Source of the DNA: Streptomyces cinnabarinus
GTDB taxonomy: Bacteria > Actinomycetota > Actinomycetes > Streptomycetales > Streptomycetaceae
Direction of reading: 5' to 3'
DNA length: 64,000 nucleotides
Assembly: GCF_027270315.1 (NCBI RefSeq)
Contig: NZ_CP114413.1
Coordinates: forward strand, 1,984,001-2,048,000
Under the pieces are notes generated by a model. That model was not told the DNA's origin, searched no databases, and saw only the letters and a program-made list of their open reading frames with translations. The position numbers and the translations under genes are program-made. Shown here one piece after another: positions 22,792 through 31,135 of the stretch. Position 1 is the first letter of the stretch. Each line of letters opens with the position of its first letter.

Positions 22792-24359
22792 CCCCCCGTC
22801 GTCTGCTCGCCTCCGGTGCGGCCGTGTTCGCGGCCGCCGGCGCGCTCGTGCTGGTCCCCTCCCCGGTCGCGAGCGCGCATCCCCTCGGGAACTTCACCGT
22901 CAACCGGTACGACGGGCTCGTCGTCGCATCGGGTGCCCTGCGCGTGAACCACGTGGAGGACCTCGCCGAGATCCCGGCGACGCAGGCGAAGCCGGACATC
23001 GAGCGGCTGGGCCTTGACCAGTGGGCCGGGCGGCGGTGCGCGAGTGCCGCCCGGGACAGCGAAGTCACCGTGGAGGGCCGGAGCGTTGCCCTCACCGTCA
23101 AGAGCAGTCACGCGCGCGTGCGGCCCGGGCAGGCCGGGCTCGACACCCTGCGGGTGGAGTGCGCGCTGAGTGCTCCGCTGCCCGACGGTGCGAGTCTGGC
23201 GGTCGGCTTCCGGGCCGCCGGCGCGGAGTCCGGGCCCGGGTGGCGTGAGGTCACCGCGCGCGGCGACCGGATGACGCTGACCGAGTCCGACGTACCGAAG
23301 GAGTCGCTGTCCGGTGAGCTGAGCGAGTACCCGGAGGAGTTGCTCTCCTCCCCGGCCGACACCTTGTCGGCCGCGCTGACCGTGCGGCCCGGCGGGCCCG
23401 CGCTGGTCGAGGAGGAGCGGGACGCGCCCGCCGCCTCGGTGCTGCCGCGCGGCGCCGACCGCTGGACCCGGGCCCTGGACTCCCTGGTCGCCCGCAACGA
23501 CCTCACCGTCGGCTTCGCCGCACTCGCCCTGTTCATCGCGATCGGCCTGGGCGCGCTGCACGCCGTCGCCCCGGGGCACGGCAAGACGCTCATGGCGGCG
23601 GTGGCTACCGCCCGCGGCGGGCGCGCCCGGATGAAGGACGTCCTGCCGCTCGCCGCCTCGGTGACCATCACCCACACCCTGGGTGTGGTCGCCCTGGGCC
23701 TGCTGGTCACCGCGGGCTCGGCCGCCGCGCCGTCCGTCATCACCTGGCTGGGCGTCGCCAGCGGCGCCCTGGTCATGGCCGCGGGCGCGACCCTCGTACG
23801 ACGGGCCTGGCACCAGCGCGGCCACCATCACCACCCGCACTCCCCGGTGCCGGAACGCACGCCTGTGCTGGTCGGCGCGCACAGTCATGGGCACGAGCAC
23901 AGTCACTCCCACGACCACGACCACGGTCATGACCACGACCACAGCCACGAGCACGAGCACCCCAAAGAACACACCCACACCCACGGCGGCACCACCCACA
24001 CCCACGCCACCGCCCCCACCGTGCGCGGCACGATCCTGCTCGGGTTCGCCGGCGGGCTCGTGCCCAGTCCCTCCGCCGTCGTCGTCCTGGTCGGTGCCGC
24101 CGCGCTCGGGCACGCCTGGTTCGGACTGCTGCTCGTCGTGGCCTACGGGGTCGGTCTCGCCCTCACCCTGACCGCGGCGGGCTACGCCGTCGTACGGCTC
24201 GGCGCCGGGGCGAGCCGGTGGGTGGAGCGGCGTCCGCGCTGGGCCGTCCACCCCGTGGCGGGCCTGGTCCGCCGCACCGCACCGCTGGTGTCCGCGTTGG
24301 TCGTCGTCGCTCTTGGGGCCGGATTGGTGCTCAAGGGGGCGGCATCAGCACTCGGTTGA
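22788..24359 (+). CDS. Nickel/cobalt (NicO/HupE-RcnA-like) transporter with His-rich loop
   Basis: A 523-aa membrane protein. A signal sequence (about residues 1-35, ending VASAHPLGNFTVNRYDG) and a 190-residue extracytoplasmic domain precede a NicO-like core: LGALHAVAPGHGKTLMAA holds the HxxxxGHGK-type motif, VTITHTLGVVALGLLV follows, and after the loop comes FAGGLVPSPSAVVVLVGAAA. The loop around residues 345-410 is crowded with His, Asp and Glu (HSHSHDHDHGHDHDH), as in metal exporters. GTG 22788 overlaps the TPR stop. Likely exports Ni, Co or another divalent metal, or supplies it to partners. Confidence 0.9.
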   Translation: MTPRRLLASGAAVFAAAGALVLVPSPVASAHPLGNFTVNRYDGLVVASGALRVNHVEDLAEIPATQAKPDIERLGLDQWAGRRCASAARDSEVTVEGRSVALTVKSSHARVRPGQAGLDTLRVECALSAPLPDGASLAVGFRAAGAESGPGWREVTARGDRMTLTESDVPKESLSGELSEYPEELLSSPADTLSAALTVRPGGPALVEEERDAPAASVLPRGADRWTRALDSLVARNDLTVGFAALALFIAIGLGALHAVAPGHGKTLMAAVATARGGRARMKDVLPLAASVTITHTLGVVALGLLVTAGSAAAPSVITWLGVASGALVMAAGATLVRRAWHQRGHHHHPHSPVPERTPVLVGAHSHGHEHSHSHDHDHGHDHDHSHEHEHPKEHTHTHGGTTHTHATAPTVRGTILLGFAGGLVPSPSAVVVLVGAAALGHAWFGLLLVVAYGVGLALTLTAAGYAVVRLGAGASRWVERRPRWAVHPVAGLVRRTAPLVSALVVVALGAGLVLKGAASALG

Positions 24360-24392
24360 GCTACTTTGTGAGGAAAAGGAGATTTCGCGCGC

Positions 24393-26003
24393 ATGCGAAT
24401 GGGGGCGCCCGTGTCCGACGCGACGGGCAGTGAACGAGTGATCGCGGGTCGCTACCGTCTCCTGTCCCCGCTTGGCGAGGGCGGCATGGGGACGGTCTGG
24501 CGCGCCCGGGACGAAGTGCTGAACCGCGAGGTCGCCGTGAAGGAGGTGCGTGCCCCGCACGGCCTCCCGGCGAGCGAGGTGGAGCGGATGTACGCCCGCC
24601 TGGAGCGCGAGGCGTGGGCGGCGGCGCGGGTGGCGAACCACAATGTGGTGACGGTGTACGACGTGGCCACGCAGGACGGCCGCCCGTGGATCGTGATGGA
24701 GCTGGTGCGCGGCATCTCGCTCGCCGAACTCCTGGACGCGGAGGGCCCGTTGCCACCGCAGCGCGCGGCGCACATCGGCGCCGAGGTGCTGTCGGCGCTG
24801 CGGGCGGCGCACGAGGCCGGGGTGCTACACCGGGACGTGAAGCCGGCCAACGTGCTGCTGGCCAACGACGGCCGGGTGGTGCTCACCGACTTCGGGATCG
24901 CCATGGTGGAGGGCAGTTCCGCCCTCACGATGACCGGTGAGGTGATCGGCTCGCCCGAGTTCCTCGCCCCGGAGCGGGCGCTGGGCCGCACGCCCGGCCC
25001 CGAGTCCGACCTGTGGTCGCTGGGTGTGCTGCTGTACGCGGCGGTCGAGGGCAACTCCCCGTTCCGCCAGGACACCCCGCTCAGCACGCTGCGGGCGATC
25101 GTCGACGAGGAGCTGCCGCCGCCGCTCCGGGCCGGGCCGCTCGCCCCGGTGATCGAGGGGCTGCTGCGCAAGGACCCCGCCGACCGGCTCCCGGCGGCGC
25201 AGGCCGAGCAGGACCTGCGGCTCGTCGGCGCGGGCGGCACGCCTCGCGCGGGCACGGTCCGGGCGACGCCGTACGCCCCGACGGTCGCGGCGCACCAGCA
25301 GCCGCCGCCGACCCCGCCCACGCCGTACCGGGGCGCGCCGACCGCCGCGACCACCACGCCGACCCGGACCGGCCCGGAGCGCCCGGAACGCAACCGGCGG
25401 GCCGCCGTCGTCCTGGTCGCGGGTCTGGCCGCGCTGGCGCTGGCGGCGGGCGGTCTGACGTACGCGCTGCTGAACCGGGACGACAACGGCGACAAGGCCG
25501 AGGGCGGCACGACCAGCGAGCCGGAGACGACGGCGGAGACGACACCGTCCGAGACCGAGGACGACGACACCCCGGAACCGACGCCGAGCGAGACGCCGAC
25601 CGGGACGACCCCGCCGCCGCAGTCCGTGCAGGTCTCCCTGGCCGGGGCGAACACGGAGTACGAGGGCGCCTGTCCGCCGCCGCAGGAGGAGGCCCCGGCG
25701 TTCACGGCGACGTTCACGGTGGGGCAGCTGCCCGCCGAGGTCAGCTATCGCTGGGTGTCGCGGGACGGCGATGTCATGGACTCGGGGTGGAAGACGCTGT
25801 CGTTCCCCGAGGGCGGCTCGCGCACCAAACAGGACCGGGCGTTCGTGACGACGAACGACGACAGCGGGTCCTTCGAGAACGAGATCAGCGTGGAGGTCCG
25901 GGACCCGGTGGAGACCAAGTCCAACTCGGTGGCCTTCTCGGTGACCTGTGGGACGGAGACCCCGACGGACGGGGTCTCCCCTTCGCCTTCAGCGAGTTAC
26001 TGA
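24393..26003 (+). CDS. PASTA-less membrane Ser/Thr protein kinase (Hanks type)
   Basis: A 536-aa kinase. Gly loop GEGGMGTVW is at about 28-36, the catalytic Lys is 50 (VAVKEV), HRDVKPANVLL at 146-156 and DFG at 166-168, so it should be active. A Pro/Thr-rich linker, one transmembrane helix (AAVVLVAGLAALALAAGGLT) and an extracellular domain with two Cys (about residue 420 on) follow. It lies 33 bp after the NicO gene. ATG 24393 follows AGGAAAAGGAG; GTG 24411 with GGGGG is an alternative. Ligand and substrates unknown. Confidence 0.93.
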   Translation: MRMGAPVSDATGSERVIAGRYRLLSPLGEGGMGTVWRARDEVLNREVAVKEVRAPHGLPASEVERMYARLEREAWAAARVANHNVVTVYDVATQDGRPWIVMELVRGISLAELLDAEGPLPPQRAAHIGAEVLSALRAAHEAGVLHRDVKPANVLLANDGRVVLTDFGIAMVEGSSALTMTGEVIGSPEFLAPERALGRTPGPESDLWSLGVLLYAAVEGNSPFRQDTPLSTLRAIVDEELPPPLRAGPLAPVIEGLLRKDPADRLPAAQAEQDLRLVGAGGTPRAGTVRATPYAPTVAAHQQPPPTPPTPYRGAPTAATTTPTRTGPERPERNRRAAVVLVAGLAALALAAGGLTYALLNRDDNGDKAEGGTTSEPETTAETTPSETEDDDTPEPTPSETPTGTTPPPQSVQVSLAGANTEYEGACPPPQEEAPAFTATFTVGQLPAEVSYRWVSRDGDVMDSGWKTLSFPEGGSRTKQDRAFVTTNDDSGSFENEISVEVRDPVETKSNSVAFSVTCGTETPTDGVSPSPSASY

Positions 26004-26029
26004 GCGGCTCGCGAGGAACCGCTGAAGGA

Positions 26030-26824
26030 TCAGGCCGCGCCGTTCAGGACCGGCAGATAGCCGCCGGACTGTCCGGCCGCGGTCGGGTGGTACGACTCAC
26101 CGATGTTGAGCCAGTTGACGCTGTGCAGCCAGGAGCTGCCGGAGCAGATCTCGTGGCCGGTGAAGGTGGAGCGGACGTCGCCGAAGGTGAAGGAGTACGC
26201 GGCGGCGCGGCGGGCGACGGCGGCGTTCAGGTAGTCGGAGGCGTCGTTGATGGCCTTGCGCTTGGTCTCGGACAGGCCGAGGCAGGACTGGCCGAGCTTG
26301 TAGAAGCGCGGGTAGCCGATGACGACGACATGGGCGTTGGGTGCCTTGGTGCGGATCGCCGAGTAGACGTTGTTGAGCTGGCCGGGCAGCGTCGAGTCGA
26401 CGTACGCCCTGGCGGTGTTGATCCGGGAGACGCAGGAGCTGTCGGACTGGAGCACACAGGTCGTCATGACGTCGGCGAACCCGGCGTCATTGCCGCCGAT
26501 GCTGATGGAGACCAGCGCGGTGGAGGAGTTGAGCGGGCCCAGCTGGTTGTTGAGAACATCACCCGTTCGGGCGCCCGAGCAGGCGGTGAAGGCGAACGAC
26601 GAGGGTGAGTTGGCGGCCGCCCACAGGTAGGGGTGGGCCTTCGTGCTGCGCTTGCAGTCGCCGCTGGAGCCGATGTAGCTGCCGGCGCCGACGCCCGAGG
26701 CGTAGGAGTCGCCGAGCGCCACATAGGGCCCGGTGGCGGCCTGTGCGGAGCCGGCGCCCGCGAGGACGGCGCCGACGGCGAGGAGGAGCGAGCTGACGTA
26801 AGCGGCAATTCGGGAACGTCTCAT
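26030..26824 (-). CDS. Secreted SGNH/GDSL lipase or esterase
   Basis: A 264-aa exported hydrolase. Signal peptide ends at GSAQAA; the nucleophile Ser40 is in ALGDSYASG, the oxyanion Gly/Asn block is SISIGGNDAGF, and the Asp/His of the triad are in the C-terminal GESYHPTAAGQ. Six cysteines suggest disulfides, as in the S. rimosus-type lipases. ATG has GGGAGG upstream. It is divergent from the subtilisin gene and shares the intergenic control region. Probably acts on short- and medium-chain esters outside the cell. Confidence 0.93.
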   Translation of the reverse strand: MRRSRIAAYVSSLLLAVGAVLAGAGSAQAATGPYVALGDSYASGVGAGSYIGSSGDCKRSTKAHPYLWAAANSPSSFAFTACSGARTGDVLNNQLGPLNSSTALVSISIGGNDAGFADVMTTCVLQSDSSCVSRINTARAYVDSTLPGQLNNVYSAIRTKAPNAHVVVIGYPRFYKLGQSCLGLSETKRKAINDASDYLNAAVARRAAAYSFTFGDVRSTFTGHEICSGSSWLHSVNWLNIGESYHPTAAGQSGGYLPVLNGAA

Positions 26825-26877
26825 GGAACCTCCCTTTAGCAGGATCTCTGCCACAACTGTCGTAGCAGCTACGCGTA

Positions 26878-26900
26878 TTGACAGGAAGTGTCCATGTCAA
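26878..26900. promoter_or_regulatory. Back-to-back TTGACA elements between lipase and subtilisin
   Basis: TTGACA (26878-26883, rightward) and TGTCAA (26895-26900, a leftward TTGACA) form an inverted repeat with a nested GGA/TCC. Each is a perfect -35 sequence for its own direction. The 260-bp interval 26825-27084 is less GC-rich than its surroundings; a second TTGACA-like element lies near 26971 (rightward). Confidence 0.45.
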
Positions 26901-27084
26901 GATTTTCAACCATGAATCGACCGGGACCCTATGGGTTCACTGTGGGTTTGATTACGTGCTCATGACAGATTTGTTGACAGCCCCTCAACTCTCTTGTTCT
27001 ACGCATGTAGACCACCGAGTCTTTATCCACCCCACAGACGCGTGCCCCCCAAGCGCGCGTCGCCAATGAGGAGGACTCCCTCGG

Positions 27085-28293
27085 ATGGCACAACTGCGTA
27101 GCAAGAAGCTCCGGTTCGCCGCGATAACCAGCCTGGCGACCGCGGCACTCGTCGGCGGACTCACATCCCTGCCCGCCCAGGCCGCCCCGGCCGAGGGCCG
27201 GGTCCTGGCCGCCGACTCCCCCACGGCGATCAAGGACAGCTACATCGTCACGCTGAAGAAGGGCGCCGGCTTCAAGGCGTCCTCCAGCGAGGGCAAAAGC
27301 CTGATCAAGGAGTACGGCGGCGCCGTCGGGAAGACCTTCGGCAAGGTCCTCAACGGCTACTCGGCCACCCTCTCCGCGGCCGAGGCCAGAAGGCTCGCCG
27401 CCGACCCGTCGGTGGCCTCCGTCGAGCAGAACCAGCGCGTACAGCTCGCCGACACCACCCAGTCCAGCGCGCCCTGGGGCCTGGACCGCATCGACCAGAC
27501 CTCCCTGCCGCTGTCCGGCACCTACACCTACCCGGACTCCGCGGGCAGCGGCGTGACGGTCTACGTCATCGACACCGGCGTCCGCATCACCCACACCCAG
27601 ATCAGCGGCCGTGCCTCCTACGGCTACGACGCGGTCGACGGCGACACCTCCGCCGGCGACGGCAACGGCCACGGCACCCATGTGGCCACCACGATCGCGG
27701 GCTCGACCTACGGTGTCGCCAAGAAGGCGAACATCGTCGCGGTCCGGGTGCTGAACAACAGCGGCTCCGGCACCACCGCGGGCGTGATCGCGGGCATCGA
27801 CTGGGTGACGGCCAACCACTCCGGGCCCTCGGTCGCCAACATGTCGCTCGGCGGCTCCGCCTCCACCTCACTGGACACGGCGGTCGCCAACTCCATCGCG
27901 AGCGGCGTGACCTACGCGGTCGCGGCGGGCAACAGCAGCGCCAACGCCTCCTCGTACTCCCCGGCCCGGGTCGCCTCGGCGATCACGGTCGGCGCCACGA
28001 CCAGCACCGACGCCAAGGCCGGCTACTCCAACTACGGCTCGGTCCTGGACATCTTCGCCCCCGGCTCCTCCATCACGGCCGGGTGGTACACCAGCGACAC
28101 CGCGACCAACACCATCTCCGGTACGTCGATGGCGACCCCGCATGTCGCGGGCGCCGCGGCGGTCTACCTCGCGAACCACACCTCGTCCACCCCGGCCCAG
28201 GTCGCCTCGGCCCTGACCGGCGGCGCGACCACCGGCAAGGTCACCAGCGCGGGCACCGGCTCCCCGAACCGGCTCCTGAAGCTCGTTCCGTAG
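27085..28293 (+). CDS. Secreted subtilisin-like serine protease (S8)
   Basis: A 402-aa preproenzyme. Signal peptide to about residue 33 (SLPAQAAP), an inhibitor I9 propeptide (SYIVTLKKGAGFKASS to VASVEQNQRVQL), then the protease domain with catalytic Asp163 (VIDTG), His196 (GHGTHV) and Ser348 (GTSMATPH), and the oxyanion Asn in AAGNSSAN. GGAGG lies upstream of the start. Resembles thermostable extracellular streptomycete subtilases (about 280 aa mature). A strong terminator follows. Scavenges protein outside the cell. Confidence 0.96.
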   Translation: MAQLRSKKLRFAAITSLATAALVGGLTSLPAQAAPAEGRVLAADSPTAIKDSYIVTLKKGAGFKASSSEGKSLIKEYGGAVGKTFGKVLNGYSATLSAAEARRLAADPSVASVEQNQRVQLADTTQSSAPWGLDRIDQTSLPLSGTYTYPDSAGSGVTVYVIDTGVRITHTQISGRASYGYDAVDGDTSAGDGNGHGTHVATTIAGSTYGVAKKANIVAVRVLNNSGSGTTAGVIAGIDWVTANHSGPSVANMSLGGSASTSLDTAVANSIASGVTYAVAAGNSSANASSYSPARVASAITVGATTSTDAKAGYSNYGSVLDIFAPGSSITAGWYTSDTATNTISGTSMATPHVAGAAAVYLANHTSSTPAQVASALTGGATTGKVTSAGTGSPNRLLKLVP

Positions 28294-28327
28294 CGCGTGC
28301 GCAACCCCCGTCACACCTGAACCACCC

Positions 28328-28362
28328 GTTCCCCGGAGGTGCCCCACTCGCCTCCGGGGAAC
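28328..28362 (+). terminator. Terminator after subtilisin
   Basis: GTTCCCCGGAGG (28328-28339) and CCTCCGGGGAAC (28351-28362) are perfect 12-bp arms with an 11-nt loop, 34 bp after the subtilisin stop. There is no clear T tract, as is common in streptomycetes. Confidence 0.75.
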
Positions 28363-28455
28363 CGGCTTGTCCGAGCCGTCGCCGTCTTGACGGCCCCCGC
28401 GGGCCTGCGCCACATTGAAGCCCGGCATCCGGCGCTTCGGGGGGCAAAGTCGCCA

Positions 28456-28878
28456 ATGCAGACGTTAAGGCTCAAGACATCCTCATCGGACGGCGCCCAG
28501 CGCGTGCGACCAGGACCGGGGGACCTGGCGCCACTGCTGGCGGGCGCCGCGACGGCCGTGGGGGCGGCCGGCGCGCTGCTCACGTTCGCCGACAGTGACT
28601 CGCCGCTGCGCGGCCCGCTCACGCTGTTCTTCCTGCTCGCCGCACCGGCCGCGGCCATCGCCGCCGCCCTGCGCGGGCTCGAACCCTTCGGCCGGACCAT
28701 CGCCGCACTGGCGGGCGCGGTCGTCGTCAACATGCTGGTGGCCCAGGGAATGCTGGCCGTGCACCGGTGGTCCGCCGAGGGCGGCATCGTCGCCGTGACC
28801 GCGATCAGCTCCCTGCTGCTCCTGCTCGTGTCGGTACGGCGGCTGCGCGGCCGTACGGAAAGAAGGCGGACTCCCTGA
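28456..28878 (+). CDS. Small integral membrane protein
   Basis: A 140-aa protein with a 20-residue hydrophilic start and four hydrophobic segments (LAPLLAGAATAVGAAGALLT, LTLFFLLAAPAAAIAAALRG, TIAALAGAVVVNMLVAQGML and IVAVTAISSLLLLLVSV), then a basic tail. No named family recognised. It ends 1 bp before the CelD-like gene start, so the two are co-transcribed and it may be part of the polysaccharide locus, for example as a membrane anchor or accessory. The ribosome site is weak, so the exact start is less sure. Confidence 0.75.
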   Translation: MQTLRLKTSSSDGAQRVRPGPGDLAPLLAGAATAVGAAGALLTFADSDSPLRGPLTLFFLLAAPAAAIAAALRGLEPFGRTIAALAGAVVVNMLVAQGMLAVHRWSAEGGIVAVTAISSLLLLLVSVRRLRGRTERRRTP

Positions 28879-28879
28879 C

Positions 28880-29977
28880 GTGGACATCAGCGTGTACCGC
28901 CCCGGCGAGCTGACCGCCGCCGACCGGACGGCGTGGACGGCGATGCAGTCCAAGGCCCATCTGCACGGGTCGCCCGAGCTGGCGAACCCTTTCCTTTCAC
29001 CCGAGTTCGCGCTCGCGGTCGGCCGCTGCCGGCCCGGGGTGCGGATAGCGGTCGTCCGGGAGTCCGGCGAGCCCGCCGCGTTCTTCCCGTACCAGCGCAC
29101 CGCGGCCGGTGTCGGCCGGGCCGTCGGGCTCGGGGTCTCTGACGCCCAGGGCCTGGTCCACCGGCCCGGGTTCGGCTGGGACACCCGGGAGCTGCTGCGC
29201 GCCTGCGGGCTCGCGGTGTGGGAGTTCGACCATCTCGTCGAGGGGCAGTCCGCGTTCGCGGCCGAGGCCACCGGCACCTTCCCCTCACCGGTCATGGACG
29301 TGGACCAGGGCTACGAGGTGTATCTCGGCCAACTCCGGGAGCGCTCCCCCAAGTTCACCAGGACCACGCTTGCCAAAGAGCGCAAGCTGGGCCGCGACCA
29401 CCCGGACGTGCGGTATGTGCACGACGAGCGGGACCCGGCCGCGCTGCGCACCCTGATGGAGTGGAAGTCGGCGCAGTACCGCAGGACCGGGCGCAGCGAC
29501 CGCTTCGCGTCCGACTGGATCACGCGGCTGGTGGAGCAGCTCTTCCACACCCGGACCGAGTCGTTCGCCGGGGTGCTGTCGGTGCTGTACACCGGCGACA
29601 AGCCGATCGCCGCGCACTTCGGGCTGCGGACCGAACGGGTGCTGGCCTGCTGGTTCCCGGCGTACGACCCGGCGTTCTCGAAGTACTCCCCCGGTCTGGT
29701 GCTGCACCTGCGGATGGCCGAGGCGGCCGCCGCCGACGGCATCGCCTATCTGGACCTCGGCCGGGGCCAGAAGGAATACAAGGACTCCCTGAAGTCGCGC
29801 GAGCTCAGCGTGGCCGAGGGGTGGGTGACCCGGAGTCATCCGGTGGCGTTCGGGCATCGGGCACGGCGTGCCCCGGTGCGGGCCCTGCGCAATGTCGTGG
29901 TGTCCCGCCCGGAGCTGTTCGAGCCCGCGGACCGGCTGCTGAAGCGGGTGGGCAAGATCCGCTCAGGTCGGAAGTAA
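28880..29977 (+). CDS. GNAT family acyltransferase, CelD/BcsL (FemAB-like) type
   Basis: A 365-aa cytoplasmic protein of the group annotated as cellulose biosynthesis protein CelD, a double GNAT fold related to FemAB. Visible landmarks are AFFPYQRTAAGVGRAVGLGV, WEFDHLVEGQ, KERKLGRDHPDVRY, and the core GDKPIAAHFGLRTERVLACWFPAYDP followed by YLDLGRGQKEYK. GTG start follows the preceding stop by 1 bp. Such enzymes acylate sugars or peptides in envelope polymers. It opens the polysaccharide cluster, before a 336-bp spacer. Confidence 0.88.
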   Translation: MDISVYRPGELTAADRTAWTAMQSKAHLHGSPELANPFLSPEFALAVGRCRPGVRIAVVRESGEPAAFFPYQRTAAGVGRAVGLGVSDAQGLVHRPGFGWDTRELLRACGLAVWEFDHLVEGQSAFAAEATGTFPSPVMDVDQGYEVYLGQLRERSPKFTRTTLAKERKLGRDHPDVRYVHDERDPAALRTLMEWKSAQYRRTGRSDRFASDWITRLVEQLFHTRTESFAGVLSVLYTGDKPIAAHFGLRTERVLACWFPAYDPAFSKYSPGLVLHLRMAEAAAADGIAYLDLGRGQKEYKDSLKSRELSVAEGWVTRSHPVAFGHRARRAPVRALRNVVVSRPELFEPADRLLKRVGKIRSGRK

Positions 29978-30313
29978 CGGATAAACCAACAAAAACGTGA
30001 GGCCTGGTTCCAGGTCTTGCCATACGGACGCAATAGTCAATACCGTCATACATCTCACCCGCATCGGACCACCACTTACGCGGACCAGGGGAGGGCTCAG
30101 GGCCGCGGTGGCACCCGGCGCGGGGCGCGGTAGGGGGGTGCCGCACTCGGTCGGCGTACTGGAGGTACGCATGACCGGGGCGTGCCGCGCAATCGGCTGT
30201 CGCCTTGGCGGGAGCCGGTGAGTTATGCCAGTGAATAACCCCCCTTTCGAACCGGACACACAGCCGGGCCGCCCCAGGGGCGGGCGGTCCACCGGACGAG
30301 AGGGACCAGACTC
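29978..30313 (+). promoter_or_regulatory. 336-bp spacer with candidate promoter of the glycosyltransferase operon
   Basis: No gene is seen. A promoter candidate has -35 TTGCCA (30017-30022), 18 nt, and -10 TACCGT (30041-30046). Just upstream CCTGG-TT-CCAGG (30003-30014) is a small inverted repeat, and GTTAT/ATAAC (30222-30226, 30235-30239) another. The region before 30000 is unusually A-rich for this genome. A leader of about 260 nt is implied, which could hold post-transcriptional control. Confidence 0.4.
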
Positions 30314-31135
30314 ATGAGCTCAGTTCTGCGCCCGGCGGCCTCGGGTGACAAGTACCGCACGGCCGGGGCGTACCGGCCCGTCTCCTCGCATCTGGCGATA
30401 GCGCCGCCGGTGAGCGTCGTCATCCCGGCCATGAACGAGGCGGAGAATCTTCCGTACGTCTTCAAGACACTGCCGGACTGGATCCACGAAGTGGTGCTGG
30501 TCGACGGCAACTCCACGGACAACACCGTCGAAGTGGCCCGCGAGCTGTGGCCGGAGGTGAAGGTCGTGGAGCAGCGTGGCAAGGGCAAGGGGGACGCCCT
30601 GATCACCGGGTTCGAGGCGTGCTCCGGCGACATCATCGTGATGGTCGACGCGGACGGCTCGGCCGACGGGCAGGAGATCGTCAGCTATGTCTCGGCGCTG
30701 GTCTCCGGCGCCGACTTCGCCAAGGGGTCGCGCTTCGCCAACGGCGGCGGCACCGACGACATGACCTTCATCCGCAAGCTCGGCAACTGGGCGCTGTGCA
30801 CCATCGTGAACCGCAAGTTCGGCGCGCGCTACACGGACCTGTGCTACGGCTACAACGCCTTCTGGCGGCACTGCCTGGACAAGATCGACCTCGACTGCAC
30901 GGGCTTCGAGGTGGAGACGCTGATGAACATCCGGGTGGTCAAGGCGGGTCTGAAGGTGCAGGAGATACCCAGCCACGAGTACCTCCGGATCTACGGCACC
31001 AGCAATCTGCGCGCCGTGCGGGACGGGTTCCGGGTGCTCAACGTGATCCTGAAGGAACGCTCCAACCGGCGCGATCTGCGCCGCCGCGCCGAGCGCTCCC
31101 CGATGCTCGACTCGGTCCGGGGAGAGGTGTCTTGA
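30314..31135 (+). CDS. Family 2 glycosyltransferase (GT2)
   Basis: A 273-aa enzyme with the GT-A fold: VSVVIPAMNEAENLPYVF, then LVDGNSTDNTVEVARELW, and the metal-binding VDADGSADG. The Asn-Glu pair and the DGNS motif resemble DPM1/dolichyl-phosphate mannose synthase-like transferases, which load sugars onto polyprenyl phosphate. It has no transmembrane segment of its own. ATG has GGGA upstream; its TGA overlaps the next gene's TTG start. Role: sugar transfer in assembly of the locus's glycan; donor and acceptor unknown. Confidence 0.9.
   Translation: MSSVLRPAASGDKYRTAGAYRPVSSHLAIAPPVSVVIPAMNEAENLPYVFKTLPDWIHEVVLVDGNSTDNTVEVARELWPEVKVVEQRGKGKGDALITGFEACSGDIIVMVDADGSADGQEIVSYVSALVSGADFAKGSRFANGGGTDDMTFIRKLGNWALCTIVNRKFGARYTDLCYGYNAFWRHCLDKIDLDCTGFEVETLMNIRVVKAGLKVQEIPSHEYLRIYGTSNLRAVRDGFRVLNVILKERSNRRDLRRRAERSPMLDSVRGEVS

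Noticed and set aside
23880..23990. Possible CRISPR-like or tandem repeat array
   Set aside because: The CAC/GAC repeats are codons of a His/Asp-rich loop, with no spacers.
30003..30239. Attenuator or riboswitch in the long leader of the glycosyltransferase operon
   Set aside because: Only short inverted repeats are present, no conserved riboswitch core was recognisable.
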